Below are positions 1-7,627 of a DNA stretch of 33,031 nucleotides, piece after piece; positions within the stretch are counted from its first letter, which is position 1, and every line of letters starts with the position of its first letter. The DNA comes from Myxococcota bacterium (GTDB lineage Bacteria; Myxococcota_A; UBA9160; UBA4427): NCBI GenBank assembly GCA_030748735.1, contig JASMLK010000123.1, positions 1 to 33,031 on the forward strand. Reading direction: 5' to 3'. The position numbers were made by a program, and so were the translations under genes. The notes under the pieces are model-generated. The model searched no databases, was not told the origin of the DNA, and worked only from the letters and a program-made list of their open reading frames with translations.

Positions 1-4
1 GAAC

Positions 5-42
5 GAAAAGCGGCGTGGAAACGAAAAACGTTGACCACGCCG
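5..42 (-). terminator. Probable intrinsic terminator downstream of tRNA-Gly
   Basis: Read on the minus strand, an 8-bp outer stem (plus-strand 11-18 paired with 35-42) encloses an inner AACG/CGTT stem with a five-base loop. It is followed by a short T-rich run (CTTTTCG). It lies about 20 bases past the tRNA 3' end, the expected place for a tRNA terminator. The T tract is short, so confidence is moderate. Confidence 0.5.
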
Positions 43-62
43 AGGGTTGGGAGGGAGCGAGT

Positions 63-138
63 TGGAGCGCGAGACCGGGTTCGAACCGGCGACCCTCAGC
101 TTGGGAAGCTGATGCTCTACCAACTGAGCTACTCGCGC
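63..138 (-). tRNA. tRNA-Gly, anticodon CCC
   Basis: The minus strand folds into a full cloverleaf. The 7-bp acceptor stem is GCGCGAG/CTCGCGC, the D arm contains AGTTGGTAGA, and the anticodon arm TCAGC-TTCCCAA-GCTGA presents CCC. The T arm is GCCGG-TTCGAAC-CCGGT. The discriminator base is U, usual for bacterial tRNA-Gly, and a genomically encoded CCA follows. It reads GGG glycine codons. No neighbouring tRNA is visible. Confidence 0.97.
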
Positions 139-229
139 GCCGCGGGGGAAACTAGGGCACAGGACGTACGGGTGCTAATCGGCGCGAAGGGTTGCGGCGA
201 CGATCGCGGCTGAAGCGCGGGTGGGCGCC

Positions 230-1444
230 CTATTCCTCGATCAGTTCGACGAAGAGGTCGTCGAGTTCGCCCTCTTCTTCGGTGGGGGCTCCGGGTGAGG
301 CGGTGACCTCCAGCGGGTCGTCGCCTTCGAGGCTGAGTGGCACGCCCTGGTTCGCGCCGTCGTTGGTGAGGCCACCGTCGAAGTCGCTCGTCAGGTCGAA
401 CGGAGACGGCGCCTCGCTGTCGGCGTCTTCGACGCCTGAGCTGGTGTTCTTCACGGCCGCGAGCAATGCGTCGGCGGCTTCGGCGGGTGCATCAGTGCCG
501 GTGTCGAACGACGAAACTTCGAACTCCGGTTCGGCGACTTCGTTGAGTTCGAACGTGCTGCCGAGGGCGCCGGGCAGCGACGATCCGCTGTGGCCCGCGG
601 GCTGCGGCATGTCGGAATAGGTGCTCCCCGGCTCCGAACCGATGCCGAGTTCGCTCGCTGCACGTTCGACGTCGTGGGCGTTCATCTCGGGGCGGTTGGC
701 GAGGTAGGCCTCGAAGAGCGCGTTGTCGGCCACGGTGTTGAGCAGGCGCGGTCGACCGCGGCCGTACTTGAAGAGTGCGGCCAGGGCTTCGTCGGGCAGG
801 ATCGTGGGTTCGCCCCCAGCACAGGTGAGCCTGTGCTTCAGGTATTCCGACGTGCTCTGGAAGTCGAAGGGCTCGAGGCGGGTGCGCACGTCGATGCGTT
901 GGCCGAGCGATGCTTCGTGGCTCAGGGTGACGTCGAGCTGCGGAAGTCCGACGAGCAGGAGCGACACGAGGCGACGGTCTTCGTATTCGAGGTTCAGCAG
1001 GCCGCCGATCTCGGCGAGGGCGTCCTTCGAAAGCAGATGGGCGTCGTCCAGCATGAGCACGCTGTGACGACCTTCTTCGCGCACGATCGCGAGCTGCTCG
1101 TAGATCTGCGCGAGCAGCGCCGGGCGGTTCTCATCCGGCTCGTCGACACCGACCATGCGTGCATAGCGGCTTAGCACACAGCCGGCGTCGGTCGCGCCGG
1201 GCATCATCAACATGAGCTGTGCGTCGAAGACTTCTTCTTCGAGACCGTCGAGAAGTCGACGCGTCAGTAGCGATTTGCCCGTACCGGCTTCGCCCGTGAG
1301 CACGCACAAGCCCTTCTGCTGTCGCAGCCCGCGTTCGATGCGTCGAAGCGCGGCGAGGTGCGAAGCCCCATCGAAGTAGAAACGTAGGTCGGGCTCGTTC
1401 TGGTAGGGATCCTGTCGCAGCCCGAAGTGATGCAGATGTTCCAC
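230..1444 (-). CDS. ExeA/GspA-type AAA ATPase with acidic C-terminal tail
   Basis: This is a predicted 404-aa ATPase of the ExeA (general secretion pathway protein A) family. The N-terminus has the family signature (HFGLRQDPY, then FDGASHLAALRRIERGL). Walker A is GEAGTGKS at about residues 51-58, and Walker B is in VLMLDDAHLL. I chose the GTG at 1444 because AAGGAAA lies just upstream and the remaining 19 bases after the TPR gene suit a leader; a longer frame to 1561 would overlap that gene. After the ATPase and its helical lid (to about residue 270) comes a Ser/Asp/Glu-rich tail of about 130 residues ending DDLFVELIEE. ExeA proteins normally help place secretins through peptidoglycan. No ExeB or peptidoglycan-binding domain is seen here. 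A link to PilQ assembly is inference. Confidence 0.85.
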   Translation of the reverse strand: MEHLHHFGLRQDPYQNEPDLRFYFDGASHLAALRRIERGLRQQKGLCVLTGEAGTGKSLLTRRLLDGLEEEVFDAQLMLMMPGATDAGCVLSRYARMVGVDEPDENRPALLAQIYEQLAIVREEGRHSVLMLDDAHLLSKDALAEIGGLLNLEYEDRRLVSLLLVGLPQLDVTLSHEASLGQRIDVRTRLEPFDFQSTSEYLKHRLTCAGGEPTILPDEALAALFKYGRGRPRLLNTVADNALFEAYLANRPEMNAHDVERAASELGIGSEPGSTYSDMPQPAGHSGSSLPGALGSTFELNEVAEPEFEVSSFDTGTDAPAEAADALLAAVKNTSSGVEDADSEAPSPFDLTSDFDGGLTNDGANQGVPLSLEGDDPLEVTASPGAPTEEEGELDDLFVELIEE

Positions 1445-1463
1445 AGCAGTTTCCTTTTCGAAC

Positions 1464-4400
1464 TCAGACGAACGAGATGCGCTTCCTCTTTCGCTTCTTC
1501 GGCTTGTCACCCCCGCCATCCTCTTCGGCGGTCGTGTCTCCTGACTGGTTCGGATCGACATCGGCGAGGCTCACGGTTTCTGCGACTTCGACGTCGTCGT
1601 CATCGTCTTCGATGGGTTCGACGGTTTCGATCACGGCCTCTTCGGCTTCGACTTCCGCCACCACGTCGTCGAACGCCTCGAAGGTCTCGGCTTCGGGCGC
1701 GTCTTCGGCCTGGACTTCGGCCATGAGGTCGTCGAAGTTCTCGAAGCCACCATCGCCCTGGGTCGCCGACGCTTCCGCGAGTTCGACGCCCTCCTGGTCG
1801 TCTCCCTCGATCCGGGCACTCACGCGCTCGATGCAATCGTCGATCGTCGGGATCGAATCATCGATGGCCCGTGCGCCCTCGAAGGCTTCCTTCGCTCGCG
1901 GGAAGTCCTCGGCCCCTTCAAACGCGCGTCCGAGGTCGAAACGCAGCCCCGCCTGTTGCTGTTCGGGGACGTCCTCGCTCGCCAGGGCTTGTTCGAGATG
2001 ATTCGTGGCGTCGCTGAAGCGACCGAGGTCGAACGCGCACAGACCCATCATGTGAAGGCTCTCGAGGCGATATCCAGGGCTGTCGAGGCAGATGCGGAAT
2101 TCGCCCAGCGCATCGTCGAACAGCTCCATGCCGCGGTACGCGATACCGAGATCGAAGCGCGTTTCGTAGTCGCCTTCGCCCAGGGCCTTCTCGACGCCGG
2201 ACTTGAAGTCCTTGAAGATCGACGCGAAGCCCTCTTCTTCGCAGGTGTGCTCGGCGCTCTCGGCGGCATCGACTTCGGCGCCGTCTTCGAGGCTTTCGCG
2301 CAGTTCGGCGGCGAGATCGAAGGAATCATCGTCGTCTTCCTGCGCGGCGTCGGCAGCGATGGCCTCGTCTTCGGCTTCGGCCGCGACATCGATCTCTACG
2401 TCTTCATCGTCGGCTTCTTCTGGGTCGTCCGCATCGAGCCCGTCTGCCTGGACGAGTGGCATCGTGTTGTCCGCGGCCGTGTGGTCTGCCGCGGCTTCGC
2501 TGACCGACGCACCCTCGTCAGCGAGTTCGAGGGGCTCGTCGTCGCCGTCGTCGAGTTCGATGCTGACCTCGATCTCCGCCCCGCCGTCGACCGCGACTTC
2601 TTCCCCGAGGTCTTCTTCCGAAAGCGACGGCGGACTGTCGAACAACGCGTTCACGTCCTCTTCTTCGTCGCTGCCCAGGCTCTCTTCGCTGAGTTCGACG
2701 CCCTCTCTCGAACCGGCGCTCGTGACGTCTTCGTCGTCGGTGTCCACTTCGACATCGGCGTCGAGGTCGAGGTCCACCTCGATCTCGCCGGCCGACACCT
2801 CGGCTTCGCCGGGGGCCTCGACGCCAGCCGTGTCGTCTTCTTCGAAGGAAAGCTCCGACGAATCCAGCGTGAGCTCGGCCGCGTCGTCCACGACGGAAGC
2901 CGACGCCCCCGGGTCTTCGCCGCGGGCCGCCTGCAACTCACCCAGGCGAACCATCGCGCTGGGGTGATTGGGGCAGCTTTCGAGGATGCGCTCGTAGATC
3001 GCCGCAGCTTCGTCGAAGAGTTCTTGCGCCATGTAGAACTCGGCTTCTTCGAGGTCTTCGGCGACCTTCTGTGTGTCGATGCTCGCCGCGGCCGTAGCGG
3101 ATCGTTCGGGCAGCGGTTCGCTGGCCGCGACGTCGTCGGGGTCGAAATCCGCGAGTTCGATCTCGTCGTCCATGTCGACCACTCCGGTTTCACCCGCGGC
3201 GGCGGCAGCGGGGGGCTGGGCCAGATCGGCTGCCGCGTCGGGGTCGAGTACCGCGATGCGTTCGCGAAGCACGTCGAGGGCCGCTTCGTCGTGTGCGTTC
3301 GCGGCGAGGTCGGCGGCCTGCTTCCAGTAGTCGACGGCGCGCGGGGCATCGCCGGCGTCGGCGTAGCATTCACCGAGCTTTTCGAGCGCATCCCGGTGCC
3401 GGGGTTCCTGCGCGAGAATCGCTTCGAGGCTTACGATCGCCTGGTCGCGCTTGCCGTAGCGCAGGTAGACACTGGCTTCCGCGAACAACTGGTCCGGGTC
3501 GCCTTCGGGCAGCCCCTCCGCATCGTCGTCGTCCGCGGGATCATCGATTACCGGACCATTCAGCACGACGCCTTCGTCGTCGGCCTGCACGTCGAGTTCG
3601 AGCGCGTCGTCGTCGCTGATGTCGATGAACGAATCGTCGTCGAGAAAGTCGTCGTCGAGCAGCTCTTCGTCGCCCGCGCTGCCACCCAGAGAATCTCCAA
3701 CGGCCGCATCGAAGGCATCGCCGCCCGCACCCTCGCTCTCGTCGTCGAGGGAAAGCGCATCATCGCCGGGCAGGCGCTGCATCAATTCGCGCGCACGATC
3801 TTCGTCGCCCTGACCACGGAAGACCTGCGCCATGTGCCGGGTGACGTCGGCCAGCTCTTCGGTCTTGTCGAGTTCGGTGTAGATTCCGTTCAACAGATCG
3901 AAGTAGCCCTCGGCGTCGGGCTTGGCGTCGAAGGCCCGGCGAGCGTAGGGTTCGGCGCGACTCGCGTCCGAAAGCTGAACGAGCGCGCGCGCCAGCGCGA
4001 AGCTCACATCGTCGCGATCGGGTCGCACTTCGAGAACGCGCTCATACACGGGAATGAGTTGGTCGGTGGCGCCCTGGCGCACCAGTTCCTCGGCGACCGC
4101 TTCGTATTCCGAAACGGCGTCGTCGAGCATGTCCTCCTGCCGCAGCAGGTCGGCGACCTTCATCCGGCTGGTGGTGCTGCTCGGGTCGAGGGTCGCCATC
4201 TTGCGCAGCAACTCGAGGGCCTCGGACTTCTGGCCTTCTTTGTGGTAGCCGTCGGCGGCCGTCTGCAACGCATTGGCGGCCTCGGTGTCGAGGCCCATGC
4301 GCTGGTAGAGATCTGCGAGTGACACGTAGGCGCCGTAGCGCTTGTCATCGAGATTGATGATCTGTTTGAAGACCGCGACCGCACGGGCGTCGAAGCCGCC

Positions 4401-4613
4401 CTGCTTGTACTGCTCCGCGACCTTCGTGTAGTGCGAGATCGCTTCTTCGTTCTGGCCCCAACGCCGGTGGGCGTCGCCAATTTCGAGCAGAAGCTTCGCG
4501 TCGCGCGAGTCTTCCTTCAGGAGCTTCCCATACTCCTTCAGCGCCTTTTCCTTGGCGCCCTTCTGCGCGTACTTGCGCGCAGCGTCCAGAACCTTGCGCT
4601 TGTTCAACGCCAA
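1464..4613 (-). CDS. Large acidic TPR-repeat protein (1049 aa)
   Basis: This is a cytoplasmic scaffold-like protein with no signal peptide or membrane segment. TPR helices occupy about residues 5-280, 372-465, 515-570 and 815-955, separated by long Asp/Glu/Ser/Ala linkers. The last TPR block opens with a GVEKALGEGDYETRFDLGIAYR-type helix pair like those of deltaproteobacterial TPR proteins. The C-terminus carries two related acidic motifs (FDDLMAEVQAE and FDDVVAEVEAE), then a very basic tail (KPKKRKRKRISFV). The start is TTG at 4613 with GAGG nine bases upstream; a TTG two codons later is possible. It lies 19 bases upstream of the ExeA-type gene, so they are likely co-transcribed. The partner proteins and exact role are unknown. 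FrzS/FimV-like assembly roles are only an analogy. Confidence 0.8.
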   Translation of the reverse strand: MALNKRKVLDAARKYAQKGAKEKALKEYGKLLKEDSRDAKLLLEIGDAHRRWGQNEEAISHYTKVAEQYKQGGFDARAVAVFKQIINLDDKRYGAYVSLADLYQRMGLDTEAANALQTAADGYHKEGQKSEALELLRKMATLDPSSTTSRMKVADLLRQEDMLDDAVSEYEAVAEELVRQGATDQLIPVYERVLEVRPDRDDVSFALARALVQLSDASRAEPYARRAFDAKPDAEGYFDLLNGIYTELDKTEELADVTRHMAQVFRGQGDEDRARELMQRLPGDDALSLDDESEGAGGDAFDAAVGDSLGGSAGDEELLDDDFLDDDSFIDISDDDALELDVQADDEGVVLNGPVIDDPADDDDAEGLPEGDPDQLFAEASVYLRYGKRDQAIVSLEAILAQEPRHRDALEKLGECYADAGDAPRAVDYWKQAADLAANAHDEAALDVLRERIAVLDPDAAADLAQPPAAAAAGETGVVDMDDEIELADFDPDDVAASEPLPERSATAAASIDTQKVAEDLEEAEFYMAQELFDEAAAIYERILESCPNHPSAMVRLGELQAARGEDPGASASVVDDAAELTLDSSELSFEEDDTAGVEAPGEAEVSAGEIEVDLDLDADVEVDTDDEDVTSAGSREGVELSEESLGSDEEEDVNALFDSPPSLSEEDLGEEVAVDGGAEIEVSIELDDGDDEPLELADEGASVSEAAADHTAADNTMPLVQADGLDADDPEEADDEDVEIDVAAEAEDEAIAADAAQEDDDDSFDLAAELRESLEDGAEVDAAESAEHTCEEEGFASIFKDFKSGVEKALGEGDYETRFDLGIAYRGMELFDDALGEFRICLDSPGYRLESLHMMGLCAFDLGRFSDATNHLEQALASEDVPEQQQAGLRFDLGRAFEGAEDFPRAKEAFEGARAIDDSIPTIDDCIERVSARIEGDDQEGVELAEASATQGDGGFENFDDLMAEVQAEDAPEAETFEAFDDVVAEVEAEEAVIETVEPIEDDDDDVEVAETVSLADVDPNQSGDTTAEEDGGGDKPKKRKRKRISFV

Positions 4614-4652
4614 CTCGTGCGACCTCGGTATCCGACGGGAGACAAACCGAAA

Positions 4653-4674
4653 GCAAGGGGGGAAATGCCCCTGC
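4653..4674 (-). terminator. Weak hairpin between the lipM-like and TPR genes
   Basis: The sequence contains AGGGG and CCCCT arms around a short A/T-rich loop. On the minus strand CTTTCGGTTTG follows. It lies in the 132-base gap upstream of the TPR gene (4614-4745), after the end of the preceding minus-strand gene. The stem is only about 5 bp, so it may not terminate. Nothing else convincing was seen in the gap. Confidence 0.25.
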
Positions 4675-4745
4675 TCTAAGTGCCTATCGGCGACCGAGAG
4701 TGGCCCTTGAGGTTGGGAATGCCGCCCCGTTGCGCGGCAGAGGCT

Positions 4746-5543
4746 CTAGAGGTCGCGCGAACGAGGGGCGGAAAGCGGGTCCAGGCGGTGCAGTTCGACC
4801 CGCTTCTGCGCATGCGCAACTTCGGTTGCGGAGACCTCGCCGGGCTCGAGCCGGGTTTCGAGGACGCCCTCGAACGAAGCCCGCAGCGCTTCGCGCAGCT
4901 CGCTTTCGCGGGGGGCGATGCCGGCCTCGTGGAGGGCGACCGAGACGTCCGCATCGATCCCGGCCGCCAGCTGAACGTCCGGATCGTCCGCTGCCACGCG
5001 AATCGAACCATGCTGCAGCACGGCACCGCGCATCCGCCGTTGTGCCGACCCCACGAGCTTCTCCGCTCCGATCATGATTTCGTCCCCGGCCGGCGCGGCG
5101 AAGCAATCGAAAGCGGGCTGTTCGGACGTGCCCTTTGCGACAGGGACCCGCGTCGCGTCGCGGGCCCCGAGTTGGCGAATCGCCGCGAGCAGGGCCGTCG
5201 CCACCTGGTCGTAGGATTCGCGCAGGCCCGGGCGCAGAGCCTCTTGCGGTGCGGCAATGCTGTAGGTGAGATCGTTGCCGTGAAGCACCGCGCGTCCGCC
5301 GGTAGTCCTTCGCACCACGCCGACCCCTGCCGCCTGCCAGGCCGCCAGCCGTTCGGCTTCGACGCGCCGCTGCGCATAGCCGAGAGAAAGCCACGGCCCC
5401 TGCCAGGTGTAGAACCGCAGGGTCGCGACGCCTTCGTCGGCCGCACGGCGAAGCAGCGCTTCGTCGAGCCCCATGTTGTAGGGCCCGGTGGCCTCACCGT
5501 GGTCCAGCAGCCGCCAGCGGACAGCTCGCGAAGGCGACGACAC
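4746..5543 (-). CDS. Lipoate-protein ligase A / octanoyltransferase family protein (LipM-like)
   Basis: This 265-aa protein of the biotin/lipoate transferase fold attaches or transfers octanoyl or lipoyl groups onto 2-oxoacid dehydrogenase and glycine-cleavage domains. RRTTGGRAVLH at residues 78-88 is the acyl-adenylate/substrate loop. The invariant lysine is K162 in AEKLVGSAQ, and LQHGSI follows at 176-181. Cys147 lies 15 residues before that lysine in CFAAPAGDEI. That register matches the catalytic Cys region of Gram-positive LipM octanoyltransferases better than LplA ligases. The gene starts at GTG 5543 with GAGG about 7 bases upstream, 8 bases after aroQ ends. It may be annotated generically as lipoate-protein ligase, and octanoyltransferase activity is an inference from the cysteine. 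Confidence 0.88.
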   Translation of the reverse strand: MSSPSRAVRWRLLDHGEATGPYNMGLDEALLRRAADEGVATLRFYTWQGPWLSLGYAQRRVEAERLAAWQAAGVGVVRRTTGGRAVLHGNDLTYSIAAPQEALRPGLRESYDQVATALLAAIRQLGARDATRVPVAKGTSEQPAFDCFAAPAGDEIMIGAEKLVGSAQRRMRGAVLQHGSIRVAADDPDVQLAAGIDADVSVALHEAGIAPRESELREALRASFEGVLETRLEPGEVSATEVAHAQKRVELHRLDPLSAPRSRDL

Positions 5544-5551
5544 CGGCGACC

Positions 5552-6025
5552 TCAGCGCGCGACGCCGGCTCCGCGAAGATGTCCGATCAACGCGTCGAGC
5601 CCGAGGCGGTAACTCGCGGGGCCGAAGCCCGAAATCACCCCAACCGCGATCCCCGAAACATAGGAGTGATGCCTGAATGCTTCGCGGGCGAAGACGTTGG
5701 AAAGATGCACTTCGACCACGGGCAGTTCGGCCGCGATCAATGCATCGCGAAGGCTCACGGAGGAGTGGGTGAGCCCGGCCGGGTTGATCAACACCCCGTC
5801 CGCGTTGCTGCGCGCTTCTTGAATGCGGTCGATCAACAGGCCTTCGTGATTCGACTGGAAGGCGTCGAGTTCACAGCCCGCATGCTTGGCCAACGTCGCG
5901 AGTTCGGCGTCGATCTCGGCCAGGGTCGTGGCGCCATAGATCTCGGGCTCGCGGGTCCCCAACAGGTTCAGGTTGGGCCCGTGGATCACGAGAATGCGAA
6001 GCGAAGTATCGGAAGCAGAAGACAC
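5552..6025 (-). CDS. aroQ: 3-dehydroquinate dehydratase, type II
   Basis: This 157-aa type II dehydroquinase converts 3-dehydroquinate to 3-dehydroshikimate in the shikimate pathway. It has the family opening [17 protein letters not shown] with the catalytic Arg25/Tyr30 lid region. NPAGLTHSS at 81-89 and [17 protein letters not shown] at 105-121 follow, and His107 is the expected general acid. Length is normal for these small dodecameric enzymes. The start is GTG 6025 with GGAG about 7 bases upstream, because no closer start precedes the conserved first strand. It sits between the roadblock gene and the LipM-like gene in the same direction, and aroB and aroK are nearby upstream. Confidence 0.97.
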   Translation of the reverse strand: MSSASDTSLRILVIHGPNLNLLGTREPEIYGATTLAEIDAELATLAKHAGCELDAFQSNHEGLLIDRIQEARSNADGVLINPAGLTHSSVSLRDALIAAELPVVEVHLSNVFAREAFRHHSYVSGIAVGVISGFGPASYRLGLDALIGHLRGAGVAR

Positions 6026-6160
6026 GGTGGACTCCCATGGCGTGCGGACATGCGCTCAGGCCATCGAGCACAGGTGCTAGCCCGGCCGAGCGCGGCACAC
6101 CATAGCAGCCGCGGGCGCGGCCGACGGCGCACGCCCGATTCGGACGCGATATCGCTGCGC

Positions 6161-6538
6161 TTAGAGCTCTTCGCGCAGGGCGCGCTCGTAGCGCCGCAGC
6201 AGGTAGCGCGACTTCCCGATGTTGCCGTCGGGGTTGATCGCCAGCAGCAACACCACGTCGTCGGCGACTTCGCGGAACAGCAGCGTGAAGCGCGTCAGGC
6301 TGATCACGACTTCGTTGATCAGGCCGCCACCCAGCTGGTCCGACGCCTTGTGGACGTCGCCCAGGATGCGCCCGAACTCGGCGCCCGCAGCCGAAAGGTC
6401 GTCGCCGAGCGGGCTGTCTTCTTCGGCGTTCTCGCCTTCGAGGTGGACGATCGGAATGCCATCGTTGCCCATCAGCGCGATCCCGATCGCACCCGGGCTG
6501 GCGTCCATGATCTCCTGCAAGATCGATTCGAAACTCAT
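6161..6538 (-). CDS. Roadblock/LC7 domain protein (MglB-like fold)
   Basis: This 125-aa single-domain protein has the roadblock/LC7 pattern. A starting helix (FESILQEIM) leads to a strand (GAIGIALMGNDGIPIVHLEG), then a long helix (LSAAGAEFGRILGDVHKASDQLGGG). Two more strands follow (INEVVISLTRFTLLFREV, DDVVLLLAIN) and a final helix. Such proteins regulate small Ras-like GTPases, as MglB does for MglA in bacterial polarity. No GTPase gene is in this window. ATG 6538 overlaps the stop of the upstream TPR-like gene by four bases (ATGA), implying translational coupling and probably joint function. It is shorter than M. xanthus MglB, so I do not assign that name. Confidence 0.88.
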   Translation of the reverse strand: MSFESILQEIMDASPGAIGIALMGNDGIPIVHLEGENAEEDSPLGDDLSAAGAEFGRILGDVHKASDQLGGGLINEVVISLTRFTLLFREVADDVVLLLAINPDGNIGKSRYLLRRYERALREEL

Positions 6539-7584
6539 GCGGGGTCCCTCCGAAGATTCTCGAGCCAGCCTTCGAGTCTGGCAATGATGCGTTGGCGCCG
6601 CGCCCGATGCCCGGCCCGTGGGTCGGCGTCAGAGGCGGTGATGTCCTGTGCGATGTCGTCAATGACGCTTGCCGCGTCGAGAGGAGCCGGCTCCTCTGCG
6701 GGCTCGGCTTCCACGACGGGTTCGGGCTCGGCAACCCGCTCTTCTTCCGCTTCCGCGGCTTCGGGTTCGGGTTCGCCGATCGTCGCGCGCACTTCGTCGG
6801 CGGCGATGAGGTCTCCCTGCCCTTCGAGCAGGTTCGCCATGGTCCGGGTCGCAAACACGCGACGCTCGCTCGGGCGGTATTCGTCGCCCTCGCTCGCGTC
6901 GGCGCTCGTGGCTTCGACGCCGCGCACCGCCGCGTCGACGAGCTCGTCGGGACTCACCATCTCTTCCGGGCGCGCTTCCGCCTCGGCGAAGGCGTTTTCG
7001 ATTTCGTCCTCGCGCAGTTCCTGGTCGGGCGGGTCGGCCTCGGCCGCGCTGCCGTCGAAGTGCGGCAGGACCGGCGAAGGCGATGCCAGGGGGGTCGCGT
7101 AGAGCCGGTGTTCAGCGGGCTCGCTGTCGACCGGGTCTTCGTCGGGTTCGTCGATCGGCTGGGTATCGCCCAGGGCCGGCGCGGGCGCTTCGGGTGCGGC
7201 TCCGCTGTCCTCTGCATCGGCGGTCACTGCCTCGGCCGCGGCCTCGGGCTCCAGTGGAACTTCAGGAACATTCTCGAGAATGCCCGTGAGTGCTTCTCGT
7301 GCCTCGGAAATTTCGCCCTTGTCGAGCATCACGAGGGCAAGCGCGACCTTGCCACCCAGTCGCTCGGGGGCCTCGGCCAGCCCGGCGGCGGCAATCTCTT
7401 CGGCGCGATCGATCTGGCCGTCGCGTCGGTAGGCCTCGACGAGCCGCGGAAAGCCGGCGCTCCCCGCGTCGACATCGACCTCGTGTTCGAGTTGCTCGAA
7501 CAGCGATCCGTCCTCGATCATGTCGGGCGTGTCCGCCGCATCCCGGGGACCGCGGTTCTGGTTGTCGAAGCTGTCGTCGTTCAT
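6535..7584 (-). CDS. TPR-like acidic protein coupled to the roadblock gene
   Basis: This is a predicted 349-aa soluble protein. Residues about 25-95 form TPR-like helical pairs (FPRLVEAYRRDGQIDRAEEI; ALVMLDKGEISEAREALTGIL). A long Glu/Ala/Pro-rich disordered region follows. A second short helical stretch near 220-250 (RRVFATRTMANLLEGQGDLIAADEV) and a C-terminal amphipathic helix (RIIARLEGWLENLRR) complete it. I chose ATG 7584, which has a G-rich ribosome-binding stretch before it; a TTG six codons upstream (7602) is the alternative. Its stop overlaps the roadblock start, so the two are probably a complex. This tail-helix plus roadblock layout is common in deltaproteobacteria, but the biochemical role is unknown. 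Confidence 0.78.
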   Translation of the reverse strand: MNDDSFDNQNRGPRDAADTPDMIEDGSLFEQLEHEVDVDAGSAGFPRLVEAYRRDGQIDRAEEIAAAGLAEAPERLGGKVALALVMLDKGEISEAREALTGILENVPEVPLEPEAAAEAVTADAEDSGAAPEAPAPALGDTQPIDEPDEDPVDSEPAEHRLYATPLASPSPVLPHFDGSAAEADPPDQELREDEIENAFAEAEARPEEMVSPDELVDAAVRGVEATSADASEGDEYRPSERRVFATRTMANLLEGQGDLIAADEVRATIGEPEPEAAEAEEERVAEPEPVVEAEPAEEPAPLDAASVIDDIAQDITASDADPRAGHRARRQRIIARLEGWLENLRRDPA

Positions 7585-7627
7585 CGCTGCCCCCCACCCC
7601 AAGACAGACCCGCGTTTCGATCGAACG

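Noticed and set aside
1956-4322. A long plus-strand open frame (about 788 codons) antisense to the TPR gene
   Set aside because: It is a shadow of Asp/Glu-rich coding with GC-rich third positions. The reverse frame has a clear TPR protein, and the antisense translation shows no domain.
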